Origin: Dasypus novemcinctus
Taxonomy: Eukaryota > Chordata > Mammalia > Cingulata > Dasypodidae
Direction: 5' to 3'
NCBI RefSeq assembly: GCF_030445035.2
Contig: NC_080680.1
Location: 119,624,228 to 119,688,227 of the forward strand
Length of the DNA stretch: 64,000 nucleotides
Shown: one piece after another, positions 1 to 11,845 of the stretch
How positions within the stretch are numbered: the first letter of the stretch is position 1
Layout of the letters: every line of letters begins with the position of its first letter
Notes under the pieces: model-generated
Database searches by the model: none
Seen by the model: the letters and a program-made list of their open reading frames with translations, nothing else
What the model was told of the DNA's origin: nothing
Position numbers and translations under genes: made by a program

Positions 1-2130
1 TAAGAGTGAGAAATGAGAAAAAAAAAAGCCACCAAAGGATACTGAGTAATATATGCCTAGACTAGAGGGACTGTAGAAAAAACAAATATATAAAAGCAAG
101 AGTGACCTAAGCTCTTCATATGTGAATAAAATTCAAACTGCTGTCTCAGACCACACAATGAAAATAACTTTCAAATTGACTCCAACACATAATTCATATC
201 AACTTATTTTATTGAATACTTTATTATGTGTCTAGGTGAAGATAAATAAGATATGATCATTGCCATGGAAATTTAGAATCCTTGCAGAAAGTAAAGAATA
301 AATAAATAATAAAGACTGTTAAAAATAACAAATGGTAATGGTGAGATCTTATATCTTCATTTTACCAATGACAAGAGTTTAACAGATTATTTTGTTCAAC
401 TCAAATATATAAACTTTAAGGAATATGCAGGATAAGGACATATGTCTATGGAATGCATGGAGTATATGATTTTATTTCCATATATATATGAAATCCCATA
501 GTACATGGAATATATTCAGAAAATCCATTTTAAAAATCTTTTTCATTAAATAATTTTATTCAAACTTTTTATACCTGCCCTCAATGTCAATGTCTTCATC
601 ATAACCAAAATGACTTACATAATTTTCCAGGGTAGTTTAAGATGTTTATCCCTTTGTAAATCTAGGTACAAAGTTGCTGCTAACATAAAATTCATCCCAT
701 GCTGTAAGCACTCATTCACATAACCTTAGGACCTATGCCTTGCTTATTTTTTTGGTAAACTTTTGTGATCTGTACAAATTTAACACTTAGTGAACTTTTA
801 AAAAGTTATTCTTTAAGCACTAATTTGGAATTGTAGGTCTGCCCACTAAGATGGCTTGGATGCAATGATAGTCCAGTAGCAATAAGTGAAATTATGCCCC
901 ACATCTTGATTTCCATGTATCTTTTCCCACTGTGAAAGGAACCAAGGTGCCTCGGAGAAATGGCTTATTCTACATCTAGGGCAAGGAAGGAAAATGTGAG
1001 CCTAGAAAATTTGGTTGTGCCAGAAAACAAGAAAGGGCTCAAAGAGCAACGAAGTCAAGTTAATAGGGCACAGAAGCTGGCAGAAGGGGTTTCTACTACC
1101 TAAATTAGGGTCAACTTGAGCATCAAAAAAATAATGACGGTGATGAATTGTAGCACAATGAATAAAAACAAATCCATGGCTTCATACTGATATTCAGAAA
1201 GAGAAAGTGGGGTGGGATGCTACTCTTTACAGAAGAACCCCAGATATAAATGCAGAAGAAATGAATGAAATAGAGAATTACCAGTTGTAACTCCCATTGA
1301 AATAAATGATTCAGGTGGGAATCAATTAGATGCAATAGATGCAAAGACATTGGCAAAATGTTTCGAAAGAAGACATACATATGGTCTGAATATATCACCC
1401 CACAGATTATTTCTTAAGTACAAAGAGGGGGAAAACAGGTTACTGTAAAATTTCTTCACCATTTATTCCTTATTCAAAAAAAAAGTTAATAAGACTAGCC
1501 CCTGAATGGGAGTCCATAAGCATTATTTCTAGCTACCTTTTGATTTAATCTATTATTTATTCAGTTAAACACCTATGTATCTATTCTACATAAACTTATT
1601 ATACATTTGGTGAAACTTAGTGAAAATATAAAGGTATTATTTGTTTTCTAAGCCATCCATGACTCAATAGATGTATCCATTAATTACTTGGTAATCACTG
1701 TATCTGGAAAAAAGCATGTCTTCTATTCACCATCAAAACTCAAATGTTTAACAGTATGAAATTCGCACACTACATTTGCATATTTGATGTCTATATAATA
1801 TTATGTAATTACCATACTACACAAAAGCTATGTTTTTACTGGTCATGTCCAACTTTTCCTGAAGTCAAAAGCTCTTGTTTGTCCCTTTTCTCCCAAATGG
1901 TGAACACTGATAGGACAACAGATGATCTGGAAAATGGTAGATTTCTAAACTGATGGTCAATTTATACATTGGCCTGACACTAAATACTGGATTCAGTGGG
2001 AATGGTTGAGTGAGAATTATCTTGTCCTTTCAACTCTCTCCCTCTCAAATTTTCCAACAAGAGTTGGAAACAGTTAGGATGCAGATGGCAGCCAAAGCCA
2101 CAGGCGGTCCTCCTGTTTCCAGCAGCTTGC
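1..2130. other. AT-rich intergenic sequence, no gene recognised
   Basis: Both strands carry only short open frames without recognisable domains. The stretch is AT-rich with many A/T runs. Around 1100-1440 the text has the look of decayed retroposon sequence, but I cannot assign a family. No promoter-like CpG cluster is visible. Confidence 0.6.
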
Positions 2131-3122
2131 CTGCTAATCTCAGGGATTAGAGAGCTCCAGGAGTAATGGCAAAAGCAGTAGTAAGGCTAACTCCCATAGT
2201 AAACAAAACCCAAACAGGGGTGCTCCTGAGGGCTCTAGAGACATCTGGATACTGTATTCAAGGCAGACAACCCCATGAAATCAGCACCCTGTCCATGGGC
2301 CTTACCTTGGAATATATGATCATCTATTTCCCCAGGGTAACAGAGTTAGACTTATTTATAATTGCCCTACACATGGTTCTTCTACCCCTTTTATGTGAAC
2401 CTACAATTAGCAATAAACCTGTTGAGTATGTGTCCCAGAGGCTCAAATCCTTGGTCTGTTCATATGCCAGGTGAACCCTGAATCTCAGCAGAGGTGCAGC
2501 CAACGCCCACGCTGCAGTTCCTCAGATTTGCCTGGGACAGTTAACAAAATGATAATAGACAGCCCCCATTCCAAAAAACAAAGAGTATCTGCAACTGCAA
2601 GCAAAACAGTTCCTTCCATCTGCCCCACAAGGTCTAAGCCCCCTCTCAATCTGAAGCAGGGTGGTCATTACCGTCCCCAAATCCACAAGATAGATGCATG
2701 AACAAACAGAAAGGGGGAATGAAACCATGAACCAAAGTAGACATTATTATTGTCATAACAGAAGAACTGTTAGTGGTTACCAGAGGTTCTGAGGGGAAAG
2801 GAAAGAAAAATAGGGCATTTTTAGGGCACTCAAATTGTTCTGCATGATATTTCAATGACTGATACAGTCCAATATATATTTTGTCAATCCTATAAAACTG
2901 TATGATACAAAGTGTAAACTCTAAATTAAGCTTTAGACCTTGGTTAGCAGCAATGCTTCAATATTTGTTCATCAACTGCAAGAAATATACCACAATAACG
3001 TAAGATGTTATTAATAGGGAGGAATGTGGAAGGGAAGGGGTTAGGGTATATGGGAATTCCCCATACTTTCTATGTAACTTTTATGAAGTCAAAAACTTCT
3101 CTAAAAATAAAGTTTATATAGG
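2130..3122 (+). repeat. Old LINE-1-type 3' end (3' UTR remnant)
   Basis: The last 430 bases read like an L1M-type 3' UTR: a stretch resembling the 'accumulating on a growing transcript' tail, a GT/GA-rich segment (about 3018-3055), a phrase resembling 'tatatgggaattccccatactttct', and a terminal AATAAA-like signal at about 3106. The preceding part (about 2470-2700) appears to belong to the same unit because it flows into it without a boundary and resembles common xenarthran repeat text. The short open frames here (2166-2474, 2471-2701) carry no domain and are not genes. The family name is uncertain. Confidence 0.5.
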
Positions 3123-3305
3123 AGGAAAAAGCAGTGATGAGAGAAGCACCATCAATCACAACAGAAGAAAAGCACACATTGCAAAAAATGAAAGACATTG
3201 TTAGACCACCCACCTAGGCAGGGCATAGATTTACATAGTCACTAGATAAGGGCTGCTGTATCCACACAATAAAAGCTCCATTATGTAGATTCACTTTATT
3301 TTTTT

Positions 3306-4290
3306 TAAGGATATCTCTTTTTTTTTGTCTTTATTTTTTAATGTTACATTCAAAGAGTATGAGGTCCCCATATATCCCCCACCTCCCTCACCCCACTCCT
3401 CCCCCCATAACAACAACCTCCTCCATCATCAAGAGACATTAATTGCATTTGGTGAATACATCTCTGAGCACCGCTGCACCTCATGGTCAATGGTCCATAT
3501 CATAGCCCACACTCTCCCACATTCCACCCAGTGGGCCATGGGAGGACATACAATGCCCGGTAACTGTCCCTGCAGCACCACCCAGGACAACTCCAAGTCC
3601 CAAAAACACCCCCACATCACATCACTTCCTTCCACTCCCTACCCCCAGCAATCACCATGGCCACTTTCTCCATACCAATGCCACATTTTCTTTTACTAAT
3701 CACAATAGTTCATGAATAGAATATCAGTAAGTCCACTCTAATCCATACTCTATTCCTCCATCCTGTGGACCTTAGAATGGTTGTGTCCACTCCACATCTA
3801 TATGAAGAGGGGGCTTAGATTCCACATGGATGCTGGGTGCAATTCTCCTGCTTTCAGTTGTAGGCACTCTCGGCTCCCTGGTGTGGTGGTTGACCTTCTT
3901 CACCGCCATGTTAGCTGGCTGGGGTAAGCCCAATAAACCAGAGTGTAGGAGTTGCAGGTCTGTTGAGGCTCAGGGCCTGGCTATCACATGGTCAGTCCAG
4001 AGATTCAGGTCCCCTGAGTATACATTAAACCCCAGGAACAACTACAGTTCCAGTAAAAGTAACAGGAGAGACTTGTGGACAAAGATCACATTTGAGTCCA
4101 GCTCCATCACACAGAAACACAAACTCCAAAGTAGGGCCAACTGACATAGCACCTGACTCCACCTGCCATGACCATAGAACCTGTGGGTCTCTGTAGCCCT
4201 CAGAAAAACCAATACCTGGGGTTCTATAAGGGCAACCCCTCTGATAACCTCCTGGCTCTTTTTGGAGACTCATAGCCAAATAAACTCATT
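3306..4290 (-). repeat. 1-kb xenarthran retroposon-like repeat, copy 1
   Basis: The reverse complement matches the sequence at 12848-13887 over its whole length. Shared landmarks, in order, are a start near the motif AATGAGTTTAT, a segment about hair-trigger-short phrases such as GAGCTGGACTCA, a middle block around 3700-3830, and a GC-rich 3' block that ends in an A-rich tail (here the T-rich run at 3306-3345). Copy 1 lacks about 45 bases that copy 2 has near the 5' end (close to 4225). An A-rich 3' end argues for an RNA-mediated copy. It may be an L1 3' UTR or a separate non-autonomous element. The frames at 3325-3699, 3830-4144 and 4025-4279 lie inside it and are not genes. Confidence 0.75.
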
Positions 4291-4940
4291 TTTATTCAGA
4301 TCAAAAAGCATTTTTAATTCATGGTATTATATGTAGACTGAGATATTCTGCTGGTCCAAGTTGACCCTTTTAATGGGGAGAACCTACATTGTTATAATGA
4401 ACTTGTACCTCTTCTGTTAGAATGAGTCTTAACTGTGTAGACCTAACAGATTGTGGAGAACTCTGAGGACTCCCACAAGCTTGCTGTAGACCTTTAAGTG
4501 TTATGCCTGCTTTGTTCATAGGTGAAGTTCAAGTGCCCAACTCATGATAGGTTTTCAGTGACTATTTGTTTTTTGAATTATTCAGTGAGTCTACTCAACT
4601 TAAGAAATTAGAGATTTATTATTGCAATCTAAATTCCTTTGACTTTATATTCCCACTTAAAAGTAAAGTTCTGTTGTTCATTGTTCACAGAATAAATTTA
4701 TTGGCAAAGTAAAAAAGGTGGGGGAGACAGAGAAGAAAACTTGAGTCACTTTAGTCCCTCAGCCTAGAGGTAGCACCTGCACCCTTTTGTTTCCAACCTT
4801 CCAAGGCACAGAGGAGGAACTGCTGGTGTGGAATAAAACTTAAGCAGAAAAGTGATATTCGGGAGCATTCCAAAAAAACAATAGAAGAGCGAGAGTTGTG
4901 TAGATAAAAGCAGTTTCCTGAATGCTACCCTGAACCCATA
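4291..4940. other. Unclassified non-coding sequence
   Basis: No open frame of note and no repeat I can name. The 3' part may be the start of the HAL1-like stretch that follows. Confidence 0.5.
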
Positions 4941-4949
4941 TTCTTAAGT

Positions 4950-5990
4950 TCAGGAAAGCTAATTTCACATAAAAATGAACAACAGAAAGGAATCAAGGCC
5001 AAATCCCCTACAAAGTTAATGTGAAGAAACAGAAAATAAGGGTCAGGAAAACATCCCTCCAATAAGGAAAGCATACTAGAAAAAACATTACCACAGACTA
5101 GACCAATGCTTAACCTTCCATTTCAAGAAAACACCAAAGGTAAAGGAACAACAGAAGTCAGAGGTAGACAGTGTCAGAAATGAGGTACAGAATTTAGAAT
5201 ACAATTAGAAATAACAGGAAAAAAATTTCAAAAACTATTTCAGATCAGAAGAAAGACAAGTTTGAATAAATGGCCTTTTATTTAAGAAAAATCAAGGCTG
5301 CAAAGACCAATTTTTATATCATAAAGAAATGTGATAGAAATTGCCCAAGAAAAAATGACGTATAATTAAGATAGGAGCCCCTGAGGAGAAAAACAATGCA
5401 AAGAACCAGAACAGATACTAAAACCAAACAATGTTCCTAAAATAAAAATAATAATTTGATGTGCATACTATGTACTTAACTTGAGAATATGAAACTAGGA
5501 TGATTAGCTTCTAGATATATTTTAGATAAAAAATCTCAGATTTTAAAAAATCCATTGGGCATCTAGAAAATTTCTACTCTAATATGTATTGTCCATACAA
5601 TGCATTGTATTATCTGACTTTCTAACAGAATGCTGTATGTCAAATGAAAATATAAAAACGTATTTCAGAGACTTAAAGAAAGGAAATGTAAACCAAGGCT
5701 TCATATCCAGAAAAACTAGCTTTCTATTATAAGGGACACAAACTGTTATCAACGGGCAAAAACTAGTAGATTATATTTTTCATGAGACTTTCAGGAAGAA
5801 TCTACTAGAGAAAGAGTTTCAGATAACCAAAATGACTAAAGAGACATTGAAATAAGCATTGATGTAGATCATTAAATATACAGTTTCTTTTAGATCCAAG
5901 AACTAAATAAAGGTAACAAGAAGAGCATATAGTAATGTGTTATGTATAAAATCTGTATGTACAGTATGTTAGAGAACTAGAAAATACAGT
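4950..5990 (+). repeat. HAL1-like / old LINE remnant
   Basis: The sequence is A-rich on the plus strand with short phrases typical of HAL1 (the ORF1-only 'half L1' family). The clearest segment is about 5660-5860, where 'aaagaaaggaaatgtaaacc', a 'tatccagaaaaactagc' phrase and an 'ctagagaaagagtttcagat' phrase follow in the order expected of HAL1. All frames are broken by stops. The ends are blurred, so the coordinates are approximate. Confidence 0.5.
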
Positions 5991-6744
5991 TCCTATAGGA
6001 AACTTGTTTGTTCCATAGGAATAGTATCACCGAGTAACCTAATAGTAAATATAAGGAATCATGTTTTTATAACAGATTTCCAATTCATACATTTTTATAA
6101 AGAACTGATAGAATTACAATATAACTAATTTACAACCCCATACAACTAACAGGTCTAGGTTTGACCATCAATAGCTGCCAGCATTATAAAATTTGAAACT
6201 ACCCAACACCACGCACCTGTTAATGGACACTCCCTAAAGTCTCGTCAAAGGGATCAAATGTGACTTTGAAAGAGCATCTGGATCCACCTGTCAGTTTGCT
6301 AGAAGTACGGAAGACAGAAGAACAAGTTAAAGTGGATTGCTAATATGCAATCTAAAATCCAAACCACCAGTCAAAAATGCCCTTGGGATCTTCAACATGT
6401 GAATTGTAAGGAATAGAAAGAAATACAAGATGCAAGAGAAACTGTAGATTTTAAAACACGTAAAAGGCAAATCAAGTTTATTTTTGTTTTATTAATTGAC
6501 AAGACTAACCCACAGTATCTGATAAAAACACCTGGGTGATAAAGCCAGTGAAGTTACCAAGAAGTGGTTATTTTATCAGAGGAGAAGTTATTTACGGCGA
6601 TGGAGAGGTTGTGTTTGGCATGGGGGCACGTGGAAGGTTTCAGGGGCAGCTGTTTACAAGAAGGTTCAAATTAAAATAACTCATTAAGAAACACACATGT
6701 TGTATGGGCTTCCATATTTGCATTTACTATAACATAAAGAGGAT
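5991..6744. other. Unclassified AT-rich sequence
   Basis: No coding potential seen. It may include the decayed 3' end of the preceding LINE. Confidence 0.45.
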
Positions 6745-7000
6745 AAAAATCTAATTTATTTATGGTTGCATGGTGTTTTATGACACCATACCCCTATTAC
6801 TAGGTATTTATTTCCTCTTTTTTTAACTATATCAAGAATGTTGTAATGAGCAAAATTTAACTAAATCATTTTGCCCATCCTTAATTATATCTTTAGAATG
6901 AATCCTAGAAGGGGAATTGCTGGATCAAAGGGTATGCACATTTTATGGCTTTTCATGTACCTTGCCAAAACAATTTCAAAAAGGTAGTAAATTCTTATTT
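6745..7000 (-). repeat. L1M-type remnant (antisense)
   Basis: A string of phrases that follow each other in the antisense strand of old L1 3' regions: 'tttatggttgcatggtg', a run about 'tgttgtaatgag', and 'ggaattgctggatcaaagg' at about 6914-6933. Divergence is high and ends are unclear. Confidence 0.5.
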
Positions 7001-7454
7001 TACGAGCTGCCATAACCTCTTCCTTTGCTTGCCATATTGATTATATTTCAAGTTTGATTTTTAAAACATTCTGATTTTAAAACACTTAAAATATTACAAA
7101 ATTTCAGTTACATGGATAGAAATGCCCATTATGAAAAAGAGGTTTGGGATAAAGCCAATAATACATTGCAGGTGCATCCAATTGTGTTATTACTGCTATT
7201 TTGTATTAATTCCGAGGGTAACAAAAACTTCAACAATGATATATACAAGAAAATCACTCAATCTGTTTTAATTTCAAACACAGAATAAAATGTACTTTCT
7301 GCTATTTAGGTCAATTGCAACTATTAAGCTAAATGGACCAGCCTAAGAGGCAAAGTAACCATAAATTCATATTTTAATAGACTTGTCTCTAGGATGTCAC
7401 AATGGTATTATGTGAATTCATTGCTCTAGGAAAACGGGGAATGAGAGGAAGGGC
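7001..7454. other. Unclassified AT-rich sequence
   Basis: No gene or clear repeat seen. Confidence 0.5.
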
Positions 7455-7475
7455 TTTTTTTTTTTTTTTTTTTTT
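7455..7475. repeat. Poly(T) tract, 21 bases
   Basis: An uninterrupted run of 21 T. It could be the A tail of a minus-strand retrocopy covering part of the GC-rich sequence that follows, but I found no polyadenylation signal just upstream of the tail on that strand and no matching target-site duplication. Confidence 0.9.
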
Positions 7476-7555
7476 GTCGTTGCTAGAGCCTAACACCAAT
7501 ATTGCTGACAACTGGTTGACTAAAGGCTTGAAAACACAGAGGTAGCAGGCTGGGA

Positions 7556-8160
7556 GGGCGGGCTTTGCGTTTCGAAGACTCAGAAGTTTACTGGGTGATA
7601 GGAATGCAGGTTAGGGGCCGAGCAGAAAGGAATTCGATACGTTTCCATGTCGGAGCGCGTGCGTGTTTATCTGTTTCTGCTCATAAGCCTCATTTCACTG
7701 GCCTCGTTCCTACCTTGAAAGGCAGGACCCCAGGGCCCCGCAAGAGCCGCCTCAAAGCTGCTGCGTGGCATCCCGGGCAGGGCCGATTCTTCCCGGGCCA
7801 CCCCTGCCTCCCGCCAGCGTTCGCGCCCCTGTGGTTTCGGGGGGCTCAAGGCCATGCCGAGGCCGCCCCTCCACCGCGTCCTGCCGTTCCTCTCCAGCAG
7901 GGGCTCCCGTGGGGCCACCGCTTTGCTCGTCCACGTGGCACCGCCACGACTCCGAGGACAGGTGTCTCCTCCTGTCAGTCACTCTAATTTTGCTAAACAC
8001 AGCTAGGCCCGCCCAGTGCTACACGCTCTCCTGGGTCCAGATGTCTCTGCCCCATAGCACTGCTGCCCCTTCAGGACATCGCTGCCACGACGCTAGGACC
8101 CTGGACCCCACGGCAAAGGCCCGGTGCCCTGGAGGTCGTGGGGGAATGTGTGAGGGCCTC
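7556..8160. promoter_or_regulatory. Isolated CpG-rich island
   Basis: I counted about 42 CpG dinucleotides in about 600 bases of GC-rich sequence, in a surrounding region that is AT-rich and CpG-poor. This would meet common CpG-island criteria (rough observed/expected about 0.7-0.8 by hand count). Several frames stay open across it on both strands (for example 7565-7987 plus and 7667-7918 minus), as expected by chance in GC-rich DNA, and none shows a recognisable domain. An AATAAA lies just downstream at about 8193. It may be a promoter of an unannotated, perhaps non-coding, transcript, a CpG-rich retrocopy, or a fragment of an unknown repeat. I cannot choose between these. Confidence 0.6.
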
Positions 8161-8400
8161 TGTCCAGTTGGGTACACTTCTTGAGAAAGATAATAAAGCT
8201 GGGATGCTTGTGGCTGACCCTTTTATTGCTTGTGTGTGTGTAACCACTTTTATATCTCTATATAACTTTTATATTTCCTATCTGCTTCTGATATACAGCC
8301 TCAGAGAGTCAGGGATAGACCCAGAGATCAGGTTTGACTCAGAATCTCTCCACTCTGCAACCACCAAGTTCACCGAGTCACGATTTAAAATAGGTGGTAC

Positions 8401-8818
8401 AGGCGGTTGACTTGGCCCAGTGGTTAGGGCACCCACCTACCACATGGGAGGTCTGCGGTTCAAACCCCGGGCCTCCTTGACGGATGTGGAGCTGGTCTAC
8501 GCGCAGTGCTGATGCACGCAAGGAGTGCTGTGCCACGCAGGGGTGTCCCCTGCGTAGGGGAGCCCCACGCGCAAGGAGTGCGCCGCATAAGGAGAGCCAC
8601 CCAGCGCAAAAGAAAGTGCAGCCTGCCCAGGAATGGCACCGCACACACGGAGAGCTGACACAGCAAGATGACGCAACAAAAAGAAACACAGATTCCCGTG
8701 CCTCTGACTACAACAGAAGCGGACAAAGACGCAGCAGCAAATAGACTCAGAGAACAGACAACCGGGGTAGGGGGGAAGGGGTGAGAAATAAATAAGTCTT
8801 AAAAAAATAAAATAAAAT
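8401..8818 (+). mobile_element. DAS-III SINE, full length
   Basis: An armadillo SINE derived from a tRNA. The head (about 8407-8480) keeps A-box and B-box-like phrases (TGGCCCAGTGGTTAGGG and GGTTCAAACCCCG), followed by the GC-rich DAS-III body with its repeated 'gcaaggagtgc' phrase, and an A-rich tail built of AATAAA units. Imperfect 14-bp target-site duplications flank it: AAAATAGGTGGTAC at 8387-8400 and AAAATAGATGGCAC at 8819-8832. Open frames on both strands here (8378-8832) are frames of the SINE body. L1 machinery is the known mobiliser of such SINEs. Confidence 0.93.
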
Positions 8819-9021
8819 AAAATAGATGGCACCTCAGGATTGCGTATCAGTCAATTGTTTAGGCATGTGACCAAATTTCCAGACATGCCCAGATATGTTC
8901 AAACCCCGGAAAGGGACGCAGCCTAGGCTCAAGCTAGGACCCCTGCTAACATTTATTCATTTACCTACATGTAGCTCACATAGGATGAGGATTAGATGGA
9001 CCTAGTTTGAGCCACACATTC

Positions 9022-9023
9022 CT

Positions 9024-9065
<42 letters not shown>
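9022..9065. repeat. (TC)n(CA)n microsatellite
   Basis: A short CT run that passes directly into about 15 CA units. Confidence 0.95.
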
Positions 9066-9066
<1 letters not shown>

Positions 9067-9690
9067 GCCCCCGCCCCAAGTTAATCTCTCCTTCCCACTG
9101 TGTGGAATTAATCGGCTTTGTGCCAGCTCCCCTCCAAGTTCAGACTAGCCCAGGAACTTCTCATTTCGTGATCCTATGGAGCTTCCCTCAGCATCTGGAG
9201 AAGAATTCAAACAACATATTAAACTAATGATAATGATACAATCAATAAAATAAAAGTTGGTCATGCTAATTTAACAATAATTTTGACAACCTGCTACCTA
9301 CCAGTACCCCCAAGCCATTTTCATTTTTTCTCTTCTACCTGCCTATTTTAGCTAGTAGCCAGTCACGAGCCAGAGAATATTAAATATGCCCCTGACTCTT
9401 TCTTGTCTCTAAATCTGAAAGACAAGAACAAATAGCCATTAAATTCTATAAGAATGTCATCCCTTACTTCACATGGTTTTACTCTTCTGTATCTGTTTTT
9501 AGATATTTCCTATCAGCCAATTTCAAGGCTTTTTAAGACTCTTTTCCTCTTCTCTCACCTTTTCTCTACCTTTTGTGACTCTTCCTCTGATACGTTCACA
9601 CTTGGAAAATTTCAAGTATATGTCGTGCTATTTCTCACAACTATTTCAAATATCTTTACTTCAATCCATTCTGTCAGCATATAATTATTA
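9066..9690. other. Unclassified sequence, no gene
   Basis: A C-rich stretch follows the microsatellite and then turns AT-rich. The frame at 9454-9684 is hydrophobic but shows no family features. Confidence 0.5.
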
Positions 9691-10230
9691 TCAACATCCT
9701 TTTTCCCTTTTTAGAGAAGTTGTGGGTTTATAGAACAATCATGCATAAAATAAAAGATTCCTAATATAAAAGCCTATTAACACCTTGCATTGGTGTGGAA
9801 CATTTGTTACAACTGATGATAGCACATTTTTATAAAAGTATGATTAACTACATGGTTTAATTTAGGGTTCACTCTTTGTGTAGTATATAGTTCCACAGAT
9901 TTTTACAATTTTTTATTCTGTTCTCATATCTCCAATCTAACAGTTTCCCTTTTAATCACATTCAGATACATATTTCAGTGCTGTTAATTATGTTCACATT
10001 GTTGTGCTACCATCACCACCATCGACAACCAAAGCATTTCCATCATTGCAAATAGAAAACCTGTACATTTTAAGCCTTAACTTCCCATTCCTTACCCACA
10101 CCCCACTCCCTGGTAATCTGTATTCTAGATATGGACTGTGTGAGTTTGCTCTTTCTAACTATTTCAAATCAACGAGATCATACAATATTTGGTCTTTTGT
10201 GTCTACTTTATTTCACTCAGCATACTTTTA
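9690..10230 (-). repeat. L1M-type 3' UTR (antisense)
   Basis: Phrases run in the order found in the antisense of L1M 3' UTRs: 'agaagttgtgggtttatag', 'aacaccttgcattggtgtgg', 'gtgctaccatcaccaccatc', 'ccctggtaatctgtattct' and 'tttatttcactcagcata'. Several of these are well-known signatures of old L1 3' ends. The open frame 10004-10231 lies inside it. Confidence 0.7.
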
Positions 10231-11682
10231 AAGACTTTTATTTCTCAGACACTACATTTGAGGCATAAGCAAACACAGTTTATGTAAGTGAATAGCTTTA
10301 TCTTTCAGGAAATATTAATCGTAACTTTTGATTAATGCTTTTAGAAAATCCAGTTGAAATTGATTTGTTAAAAAGAGAAAATTATTCCCTCATGTGAATG
10401 GAAAGCCCAGTTTCTATCAGCTGAACGAATGGCTGGATTCAGGAAAGGAAAACTTACTGGCTCTGTTTTCCTTAGGGTGGTTCAATTCTTTGGTAGTTTT
10501 TCCCTTGCAGCAACATGGTTGCCAGACATTCAAGGCTTTTACTCAATCCTTCCAGCAACTCCAGTGGAAAACATGTGTCTTCTTCTTAAATTTATTCCTT
10601 CAATTGGCCTGTGTTTGAGTCACATTGGGATCTAACTGGTAATGTATGCATCTCCAGAACCGTGAGAATAAAACAGGCCACGAATGGGTCATCTGATTGC
10701 CCAGGAAGAGGCAATTGCTTAAAGTAAGTCAGAGTGACATTACTAAAAGAGGGACTGTAGATGCTGGACAGATATAAACAGTCCACTGTAGAGGATACCT
10801 GATAACTTTATGTGACTGTTTCATAAATAATAAATAATTGGGTTGTGTGACAGGAGGGCTTAGCTTCTACAATGCTCTGGTCACCCATTCCACCAGACTT
10901 GCACCTACAGCAATAAATCTACTGAACTTCATGTAAAAATAGCTCTGCTATATGTGTAAGCAGAATTAATTCTTGAATTGCCCTTTCACTCTTTGAACAT
11001 CCTAGTTAATTTCTTCTTCTGCCACTTACTTTCTCTCACCCTTGGTGCATCTACTACCAATTATTAAACTTAAATCCATTTACTCCATTCTTAACCTTTT
11101 CTGTGCATTATCATAGCTTTATCTCCACACTCCAACTTGGGGTCTCTCTCTTGGTCCAATATACCCTTAGGCTAATCACTTATTAAAGAACCCTCTATGC
11201 TTGGCTGCAGACTCCTCAAACCTCAAACCCTTGGGACAACCCTATCTATAAGTGGCCCATTCCTGTATTTTACGTATGATTCTACTTTGAGGGTAAGCAT
11301 AGGTACCAGGATTAGCTTAGAGTGTTTAGAATTATTTCTTGATGAAGTGGGCTGGATGTTCAGCCTGGTGCGTGTGATTTAGAGCAAGTACAGCAGAAAG
11401 TATGCACCGCCTTTGTCCTGCCAAGTGTATGTGTGGGAGGATGGGCAGTGATCAAGTTCTGTATCTTGTCAAAGAGTCAACATTTCTCCATTTGAAAGAA
11501 TCCTTGTGCACATCTGTGGGCCATCCTGTCCCAAAGCATGCCCATCCGGTAGATAAACACTTGTGTCTAATAAGTGCGACAGAGCAATGATTCTCATTTG
11601 GGGACTTGGGGCTTGGGGATGAGGTACGGAGACTTCTCCTCCCCACCCTAACCCCACACCAGGATTGTGAGCCACTGATAGG
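10231..11682. other. Unclassified sequence, no gene
   Basis: Short open frames only (for example 10394-10618, 11197-11382), without domains, codon bias or splice context that I could support. No repeat named. Confidence 0.5.
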
Positions 11683-11845
11683 GAGCAGTGGTGCCCAAGC
11701 CTGAAAGAATTACCTGCGCCTCTTTCAAATACCATACCCCTGCCAAGATATAAAGAATCAAAAGCTCTCAATGGAAGGCCTGGATACTGGCGTTTTTAAA
11801 AGTTCCCTAGATGATTCTGAAGATTAGTCAGGTTTGGGAATTACT
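11683..11845 (+). mobile_element. MER5-like non-autonomous hAT DNA transposon fossil
   Basis: The ends and core resemble MER5: it starts near 'cagtggtgcccaagcctg', contains an 'aattacctg' phrase, and ends with 'tccctagatgattctgaag' followed by 'tttgggaattac', as in MER5A copies where the final phrase is 'tttgagaaccactg'. No coding capacity is expected. Confidence 0.6.

Noticed and set aside
7565..7987. A 140-codon open frame in the CpG island as a protein-coding gene
   Set aside because: GC-rich DNA has few stops, other frames on both strands are equally open, and no domain or start context supports translation.
8401..8480. A functional tRNA gene at the SINE head (also 28453 and 16897)
   Set aside because: A- and B-box-like text is present, but the remainder is SINE body and cannot fold as a complete tRNA.
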